Below are positions 42,839-47,783 of a stretch of 47,783 nucleotides of DNA, piece by piece. The notes below the pieces were generated by a model. That model did no database searches and was not told the DNA's origin. It worked only from the letters and a program-made list of their open reading frames with translations. Location of the stretch: the NCBI RefSeq assembly GCF_937123705.1, contig NZ_CAKZKO010000120.1, forward strand, positions 1 to 47,783, given 5' to 3'. Source of the stretch: an uncultured Paraglaciecola sp. Lineage in GTDB: Bacteria; Pseudomonadota; Gammaproteobacteria; Enterobacterales; Alteromonadaceae. Each line of letters begins with the position of its first letter. Position 1 is the first letter of the stretch. The position numbers and the translations under genes are program-made.

Positions 42839-43669
42839 TTAAACGGTTTTACTCTTTACACTATCATTAGCCTCCCATGTTCGTATTCTTTCAGTGATCA
42901 TATCTGCTACCTGCTGTGGCTGCTCCAAAGGAAACATATGCCCATGTCCAGCAAAGACCTTTTGTTCAATCTTCGTCTTTTTAACAAAACTACCCAAAAG
43001 TGCTGGCACACATACGTCGCTGTTACTGCCTGTGAGCAATAAACCGGGTACAGATAACCGCTGGTAATATTTGTTCAAGTTGTGGGGCACATTGCGGTAA
43101 ATACTCGCTTCAATTTGCGCATCAAAGTTAAGTTGTAATTTTCCTTCTCGCTCGTCTATAACAGCTGACACGTAGTCTTGGATACATTCTAATTGAAAAT
43201 GTTTAAATAGTGCCTTCGCTTTGAAATAAGCCACCACGTCTGTCCCTAATGGCCAACTTTGACAACGTACTTTTGCTTTTCCTGCTGGCGAAAATTTGTC
43301 AATTAACGGGGAATACTTAAGCAATTTAAAGGCAACTCTGGCCAAGCCTGAAGCAATAGGAGGATCGAGCATAATTACTCCTTTGATTAAGTCTGGCCTT
43401 TCACAGGCTGCCATAAAAGACACCACAGCCCCCATAGAGTGCCCTACAGCATAAACAGGTTTAGCAACATTTTGAGTGAGATATTCAATAAGTTCTGCTA
43501 CTTGATTGCTTAGATTGGCATTCACGGGATAACGCGATGAATGTGCGAACTTAGTTATAGCATGCACCTTGAAATCATTGGGAAACTGCTGAAACAACTG
43601 CTGGTAGCTGCCTGCAGGAAATCCATTAGCATGCGCAAAATGTAGGTGTATATTGGTTGAGTTGGTCAT
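42839..43669 (-). CDS. alpha/beta hydrolase
   Basis: A 276-residue cytoplasmic serine hydrolase. FAHANGFPAGSY supplies the oxyanion loop, GHSMGAVVSF the nucleophile Ser and GHGHMFPLEQP the catalytic His, with an Asp candidate in TGSNSDVCVP. No signal peptide is seen. The family contains esterases, lipases and C-C hydrolases, and the substrate cannot be told. It lies downstream of the MFS gene on the same strand but behind a good terminator, so it is probably a separate unit. Confidence 0.88.
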   Translation of the reverse strand: MTNSTNIHLHFAHANGFPAGSYQQLFQQFPNDFKVHAITKFAHSSRYPVNANLSNQVAELIEYLTQNVAKPVYAVGHSMGAVVSFMAACERPDLIKGVIMLDPPIASGLARVAFKLLKYSPLIDKFSPAGKAKVRCQSWPLGTDVVAYFKAKALFKHFQLECIQDYVSAVIDEREGKLQLNFDAQIEASIYRNVPHNLNKYYQRLSVPGLLLTGSNSDVCVPALLGSFVKKTKIEQKVFAGHGHMFPLEQPQQVADMITERIRTWEANDSVKSKTV

Positions 43670-43710
43670 CTATTGCCTGTTATTAGGGAGTTTTTATGAG
43701 AGTGATTAGA

Positions 43711-43752
43711 TTAAAAATAATAATGGCCCCAATACCTGAATATTGGAGCCAT
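43711..43752 (-). terminator. intrinsic terminator of the MFS gene
   Basis: On the minus strand ATGGCTCCAATA (43741-43752) and TATTGGGGCCAT (43723-43734) form a 12-bp stem with one mismatch and a 6-nt loop, followed by TATTATTTTTAA. It lies 44 bp after the MFS stop. Confidence 0.8.
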
Positions 43753-43795
43753 ACAATGCTATTTTACAACTAGAGATAGTATCAAACAATCATCC

Positions 43796-45118
43796 TTAAC
43801 CATTTCGCTCTTCAGCTGCCTGCCAATCAGCAGGTATCTTTTTGGCCGTCCAAAAGAATGCAATTATCGCCAGCACATAGGGAACCGCAAGCCACGCCAA
43901 TGACATCCTTAAGGATTCTACCTCACCGTACTCGGCCGTATAAAAATCACTCACTATGCCAATAAAAGTAGGACCGCCACCTAAGGCAATAATATTCAGT
44001 ACAAAGAAAAATAACGCCGTAGACATGGCTCTCACTTTTACCGGAGCCAAGGTTTGTGCCAAAGCAAAAGAAGGCCCTAAATAAAATCCACTGGTAAACA
44101 GCAAAACCGTGACCAAACCAATAGATAACCACAGTGATTCCACTTGTAACGACAGATAATACGCTGGTGCACCCACGACTAAGGCCAACGCTGGCACTAG
44201 CCCATAAGCACCTTTGTTGGTTTTACTCCATTTATCAACTAACACACCGCCAAGCCAAACACCGCCAGCATAAGCAGTACCATTGATAATCCCTAAGGTA
44301 ATCAAAAATTGGGTGATATCTAACCCAGCATGAGCCCGCACATAGAAATCAATCATCCAAGTGGATATGGCGTAATTACCAAAAGAGCCAAAAGAAATGG
44401 CAAAACACATGCCCCACCACGACTTAATCGACAAGAGTGCCTTAATAGACTGCCATGAATTATTTTGTGCCGATGCCGTTTGCATATTGCCACTACGGGG
44501 CGGCTCCTTAACCGTTAGCTTAAGCAACAGGGCTAAGGCCACGCCTGGTAAACCTACGGCAATCATCACTATACGCCAGTCCGCCTCACCACCTTTAAGG
44601 AAAAAAGCCGAGGCAAAGAAAGCAAACATAATTCCAAAGGGGATCCCCATCGAATAAATCGCTAAGGCACCGGCTCGTTTTTCTTTAGGAAATAAATCAG
44701 AAATAATCGAATGAGAAGGAGGACTACCGCCGGCTTCACCTATACCAACACCAATACGCGCTAAGGCAAGTTGCGTGAAGTTTGTGGCAAGCCCAGATGC
44801 CGCGGTAAAACCACTCCAAAGTGTAAGTGAAATGGCAACAATATTGACCCTACTGTACCTGTCAGCAAGCCAAGCAATGGGAATCCCCAACACTGTGTAT
44901 AACAAGGCAAAATATAATCCTTTCAGCCAACCTAACTGGGCATCATCAAGGCCTAAATCAGCCTTTATAAAAGGTGACAAGATCCCAATAATTTGGCGAT
45001 CAATAAAATTAAAAGCATAAATCAAAGTTAAAATACATAGCACATAGTTTCTATAACCATTTGAAACAGCTGTGGGTGTTTCTTCAATAGTGCTACTCAT
45101 TGTCTCTTCACTTGCCAT
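43796..45118 (-). CDS. MFS transporter, spinster-like
   Basis: A 440-residue major-facilitator protein with 12 predicted membrane segments. It resembles the spinster-type branch: LIYAFNFIDRQIIGILSPFIKADLGL in helix 1, the motif-A-like WLADRYSRVN, and GIGEAGGSPPSHSIISDLFP after helix 4. Members move sphingolipid-like or organic-acid substrates, and the bacterial ones are mostly uncharacterised. Divergent from a thioesterase with a shared 230-bp promoter region, so acyl or CoA-derived acids are conceivable cargo; this is inference. Confidence 0.9.
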   Translation of the reverse strand: MASEETMSSTIEETPTAVSNGYRNYVLCILTLIYAFNFIDRQIIGILSPFIKADLGLDDAQLGWLKGLYFALLYTVLGIPIAWLADRYSRVNIVAISLTLWSGFTAASGLATNFTQLALARIGVGIGEAGGSPPSHSIISDLFPKEKRAGALAIYSMGIPFGIMFAFFASAFFLKGGEADWRIVMIAVGLPGVALALLLKLTVKEPPRSGNMQTASAQNNSWQSIKALLSIKSWWGMCFAISFGSFGNYAISTWMIDFYVRAHAGLDITQFLITLGIINGTAYAGGVWLGGVLVDKWSKTNKGAYGLVPALALVVGAPAYYLSLQVESLWLSIGLVTVLLFTSGFYLGPSFALAQTLAPVKVRAMSTALFFFVLNIIALGGGPTFIGIVSDFYTAEYGEVESLRMSLAWLAVPYVLAIIAFFWTAKKIPADWQAAEERNG

Positions 45119-45235
45119 CGATAATATACTTGGAGCTAAGTTTTTGATGACCTCATGTTACGGGGGCAAGCCTAGTAAATTCAAGTTAAATTGTTAATTT
45201 TTTGTAAGTATAACAGGCAGTTATGCTCATTCATA

Positions 45236-45253
45236 AAGACATGAAATTGTCTT
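45236..45253. promoter_or_regulatory. AAGACA-N6-TGTCTT inverted repeat
   Basis: A perfect 6-bp inverted repeat with a 6-nt spacer in the divergent region between the MFS and thioesterase genes. It could be an operator, but no regulator gene is nearby. Confidence 0.3.
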
Positions 45254-45335
45254 GCGTCAACTAAAGTTTATGATAATTAGCCTCGAATCAGACCAGTTTC
45301 TGAGTAACCATCCGCCTTCGGAGTCACATCAACCC

Positions 45336-46145
45336 ATGCATATTGATACTTTATTACACTCGGTTAAACAGCAATTCAAATTAAGCAATCGCGATATTAA
45401 TCTATCCGTTACAAGTAGCTGGGCTCAAGGACGAACCTTATACGGCGGTGTCTCCGCGGCCTTGGTGTATCAAGCCATGCGAGAGGCGGTGGCAGACGAT
45501 AATGTTCTGCGCTCACTTAACACTAACTTCATTGCACCGATTGAGTCAGATTGTGAATTTAATATTAATGTTGAAGTGTTAAGGCAAGGTAAAAATGTCA
45601 CTCAGGTAATCGGGCGATTAATACAAAATAATCAAGTTGCAGTAATGAGCCAAGCAAGCTTTGGCGTTGCAAGGCAATCCAGTATTCAAATCACCAGTAA
45701 TTTACAGCACACCATGGACTATCCGCAGCGATCCAATGTGATGCCTCCACCATTAAAGTTAGCCCCAAGCTTCTTAAAGCATTTCAACTTAATCCCGACT
45801 AAAGGTGGTTTGCCATTTTATGGCTTAAAGGAAGGTGATGTACATGGCTGGATGCGATTTAATCAGCCACCAAGTGATTTTACTGACGCACATCTAGTGG
45901 CGCTCATAGATATTTGGCCACCCACTGTATTACAAATGTTAAAAGTGCCCGCCATGGCAAGTACCATGAGTTGGAATTTAGAGTTTATCCACCCCCATCA
46001 AAAGATAGCTGGTGAAGATTGGTTTGCATATCAAGCTCAGACCCGACAAGCAGTCGATGGTTATGCCCATACCGAAGCCAACATTTGGGATAAACACGGC
46101 GAATTAGTGGCTATTAGTAGACAAGTCGTGGCAGTATTTGCTTAA
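45336..46145 (+). CDS. double-hotdog acyl-CoA thioesterase
   Basis: A 269-residue protein resembling the TesB-like double-hotdog thioesterase group, which hydrolyses acyl-CoAs. The N-terminal hotdog contains SSWAQGRTLYGGVSAALVYQAM and INVEVLRQGKNVTQVIGRL. The C-terminal half has LVALIDIWPPTVLQML and the ending SRQVVAVFA typical of the family. The frame is open back to 45252 (TTG, then ATG at 45270). The ATG at 45336 (MHIDTLLHSVKQ) matches the usual family start, but its ribosome site GGAG is 12 nt away, so the start is uncertain. Confidence 0.8.
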   Translation: MHIDTLLHSVKQQFKLSNRDINLSVTSSWAQGRTLYGGVSAALVYQAMREAVADDNVLRSLNTNFIAPIESDCEFNINVEVLRQGKNVTQVIGRLIQNNQVAVMSQASFGVARQSSIQITSNLQHTMDYPQRSNVMPPPLKLAPSFLKHFNLIPTKGGLPFYGLKEGDVHGWMRFNQPPSDFTDAHLVALIDIWPPTVLQMLKVPAMASTMSWNLEFIHPHQKIAGEDWFAYQAQTRQAVDGYAHTEANIWDKHGELVAISRQVVAVFA

Positions 46146-46175
46146 TCCAATTGGCGTCTACCAACAGCAATATTG

Positions 46176-47030
46176 TTAGAACATCGAAAATGAAGACGGG
46201 CTAAACAAGGCTAAGGCTCCAATTAATTGTAAATTACTAAAATCAAGAGCACTGTTCACACTATCTATATCAAGCATTAAACTCTCGTACATTTCGTCTG
46301 TTACTTTAGAGTGAGTTAAGTACAAGTCACTGTTTACATTGTTAAGTGCCAACATATAGGCCAGTTGAATAATTTTTTCTTCTTTGCTGACGGCTAGATG
46401 CTCACTAACATGAGTTTTTGCTACAACCTGTGAAATACCTGTGGGAATACCCCACAATTTTAAGAGCTCAGCTGAGAGATCAGCGTAACAAAAACCAAGG
46501 TGAGTGTTTTGCATCATTAAAGGGGTATTGTCACTTGAAATAGCACTGCATTTTGACGCTGCTGTAGGGTTTAGCTGCACCAATACCAGCTCACCAATAT
46601 TATGCAATAGACCACAAACAAACATCTTCTCTGGCTCTTTTAAGCCCACCTCTTCAGCCAAATATTTACATATTAGGGCACAGCTTACAGCTTGCTCCCA
46701 AAACTTTTCTAAGTCGATCACATTTGGCTCAATACTCTTAAATGCACTTGCCACACCATAAGCTAATACAAGGTCGTAAATAGACTTAGTGCCAATCACC
46801 TGAATAGCTTTAGTGACGGTCGTAATTTTATTGGGAAACTTATATAAAGCACTGTTAGATACTTTTAAGACTTGCGACATTATGGCTGGGTCGTAATTAA
46901 TGACTTGTGCAATATCATCCATAGAAGTGGTGTCATCATCAATTAATTGCTTAATTTTTATAACAGCCTCGGGTAACACAAAAATATCGCCGGCACTCGC
47001 TGTATAGTCTTGTAGATCCATCAATATCAT
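46176..47030 (-). CDS. HDOD-domain signalling protein
   Basis: A 284-residue protein with an HDOD domain over about residues 15-215. It has FVLPEAVIKIKQLIDDD, DDIAQVINYDPAIMSQVLKVSNSALYKFPNKITTVTKAIQVIG and the GLLHNIGELV segment, where the HD pair reads HN, so phosphohydrolase activity is not expected. HDOD proteins act as scaffolds in signalling, motility and stress control. The ATG at 47030 directly follows AAGGTGA; an ATG at 47021 is an alternative. The C-terminal 60 residues match no domain I recognise. Confidence 0.9.
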   Translation of the reverse strand: MILMDLQDYTASAGDIFVLPEAVIKIKQLIDDDTTSMDDIAQVINYDPAIMSQVLKVSNSALYKFPNKITTVTKAIQVIGTKSIYDLVLAYGVASAFKSIEPNVIDLEKFWEQAVSCALICKYLAEEVGLKEPEKMFVCGLLHNIGELVLVQLNPTAASKCSAISSDNTPLMMQNTHLGFCYADLSAELLKLWGIPTGISQVVAKTHVSEHLAVSKEEKIIQLAYMLALNNVNSDLYLTHSKVTDEMYESLMLDIDSVNSALDFSNLQLIGALALFSPSSFSMF

Positions 47031-47172
47031 TCACCTTAGATTATATGATAAGCAGTGTAATCGATGATTGAACTTGCTGCATCCCCAATCTTTCACCATC
47101 CCAAAATATAATAGGACAAAATATTCATCTTTATTCTGAATAATATCGATGAATTCAGACGTCTGACATAAG

Positions 47173-47263
47173 CGTCATCCTCGCTGGCGGGGATCCCAGT
47201 TACTTTGGTGTTGCAGGTAGGGAAGACACTAGGTTCCCGATAACGACTTTCGGAAACGACACT
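47173..47263. repeat. REP-like palindromic repeat
   Basis: A segment starting GCGTCATCCTCGCTGGCGGGG and ending with TTTCGGAAACGAC. It resembles the dispersed intergenic CGTCATTCCCGC...GCGGGAA-type repeats of gammaproteobacteria. Only one copy is in the window, so repeat status rests on recalled similarity. Confidence 0.4.
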
Positions 47264-47362
47264 AACTGCCTGCGGGCCATGCTGCGCATGTTCAAAATTG
47301 TTCCAGACAATTTAGTTATTCGTATCATCCATGATACTCACCCTTCGGGCAGCCAGAGGCTG

Positions 47363-47386
47363 TACAATTTGTTCCATACAAATTGT
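47363..47386. repeat. ACAATTTGT hairpin
   Basis: ACAATTTGT and ACAAATTGT form a perfect 9-bp stem with a TCCAT-containing loop. A related shorter hairpin, AATTGT-TCCAG-ACAATT, lies at about 47297-47313. The two probably belong to one repeat unit. Confidence 0.5.
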
Positions 47387-47394
47387 CGAACCAC

Positions 47395-47420
47395 GCTGGT
47401 TCTCGTCCAACACGACCTAC
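47395..47420 (+). repeat. tRNA-Lys 3'-end-like fragment
   Basis: The sequence GCTGGTTCTCGTCCAACACG plus six more bases aligns with the T-arm and acceptor end of the neighbouring tRNA-Lys at about 21 of 28 positions, but on the opposite strand. It lacks the D- and anticodon arms. A shorter second match (16 of 18) lies at 47626-47643. Confidence 0.4.
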
Positions 47421-47708
47421 GTCAGATTATTGAATATGTTTAAGAAAATAGTGGTGTTTATGTTTTGTGACAACTAAGAAGATGGTGGGGTTTAACCAGT
47501 CTCTTTAGCAGCACCGCTGCGCCTGGCTAAACAATCCGACACGGACGTCGAGTTTGGGTGCCGATCATCAGGGACGTGTATTTGACTACTTTAAAGATTT
47601 CACAAAATGCAACGCTTGAACATGTGTTCGAGTTCAGCACGACTAAATCAAAGTTTATTAGAAGTTTTGAGTATTTGAATATTTTGAATCTAGAGAAAAC
47701 TTAAAAGA

Positions 47709-47783
47709 TGGTGGGTCGTGCTGGATTCGAACCAGCGACCAATTGATTAAAAGTCAACTGCTCTACCAACTGAGCTAACGACC
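47709..47783 (-). tRNA. tRNA-Lys (anticodon TTT), 5' base beyond the window edge
   Basis: On the minus strand the 75 visible bases give tRNA-Lys: GGTCGTTAGCTCAGTTGG at the start, anticodon arm TTGA-CTTTTAA-TCAA with TTT, T-arm GCTGG-TTCGAAT-CCAGC, and CACGACCCACCA at the end. The first G of the acceptor stem falls outside the window. Confidence 0.96.

Larger units (their letters stand above)
47031..47708. other. repeat-rich gene-free stretch before tRNA-Lys
   Basis: No convincing gene in 678 bp. It contains a REP-like segment (about 47173-47263), a pair of related hairpins (about 47298-47316 and 47363-47386), two plus-strand fragments resembling the 3' half of tRNA-Lys (47395-47420, 47626-47643) and a GGACGT direct repeat (about 47544 and 47572). 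The GC content is visibly higher than in other intergenic regions. Confidence 0.5.

Overview
The window looks like a chromosomal segment of a marine gammaproteobacterium, most likely of the Alteromonadales (Glaciecola/Paraglaciecola/Alteromonas relatives). This is inferred from the gltX/tRNA layout, a TonB-dependent receptor, a complete leucine (liu) degradation operon under a MerR regulator, a Dld-II-type D-lactate dehydrogenase and the moderately low GC content. No database search was possible.

Layout. (1) 1-2450: two identical tRNA-Glu genes, tRNA-Ala and gltX on the minus strand, then tRNA-Val on the plus strand preceded by a decayed tRNA-Val copy. (2) 2450-2930: a gene-free stretch with integrase-arm-like short repeats, suggesting an old integration at tRNA-Val. 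(3) 2928-14957: a catabolic block. It holds an AmaA-like pipecolate oxidase, an NhaC-family transporter and an ALDH7/AmaB dehydrogenase on the minus strand. A TonB-dependent receptor lies divergent from a Tat-exported M19 dipeptidase homologue with altered metal ligands, and two paralogous exported TPR proteins flank an XRE-cupin regulator. I read it as uptake and hydrolysis of a pipecolate- or lysine-derived compound, oxidised to 2-aminoadipate.

(4) 15258-26230: a compact envelope-stress and signalling locus. Effectors are a small lipoprotein, a DUF1328 membrane peptide, an MscS channel, a YfdC-like FNT channel, a dual-specificity-phosphatase/diacylglycerol-kinase fusion and a BON (OsmY-like) periplasmic protein. 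A five-gene signalling operon sits among them: a sigma-54-activating response regulator, an 81-residue DHp-only protein, a CHASE3 histidine kinase, an Rcp1-like regulator and a hybrid kinase with three receivers. I found sigma-54-type -24/-12 elements with exact GG-N10-GC spacing upstream of three effector units and of the regulator itself, with inverted repeats 70-130 bp further upstream of the three effector promoters. This locus is the best candidate in the window for an undescribed system.

(5) 26375-34505: a Dld-II-like D-lactate dehydrogenase, a receiver-TPR protein that lacks the phospho-acceptor Asp, kynureninase coupled to a secreted alpha/beta hydrolase, and a thiolase. (6) 34655-41653: liuR-liuABCDE, converting leucine-derived isovaleryl-CoA to acetoacetate and acetyl-CoA, divergent from the thiolase and sharing a palindromic operator. 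(7) 41657-47783: a small membrane protein, an Lgt resembling the Bacteroidetes type, an alpha/beta hydrolase, a spinster-type MFS transporter, a double-hotdog thioesterase, an HDOD protein, a repeat-rich gene-free stretch with tRNA-Lys-like fragments, and tRNA-Lys cut one base short by the window end.
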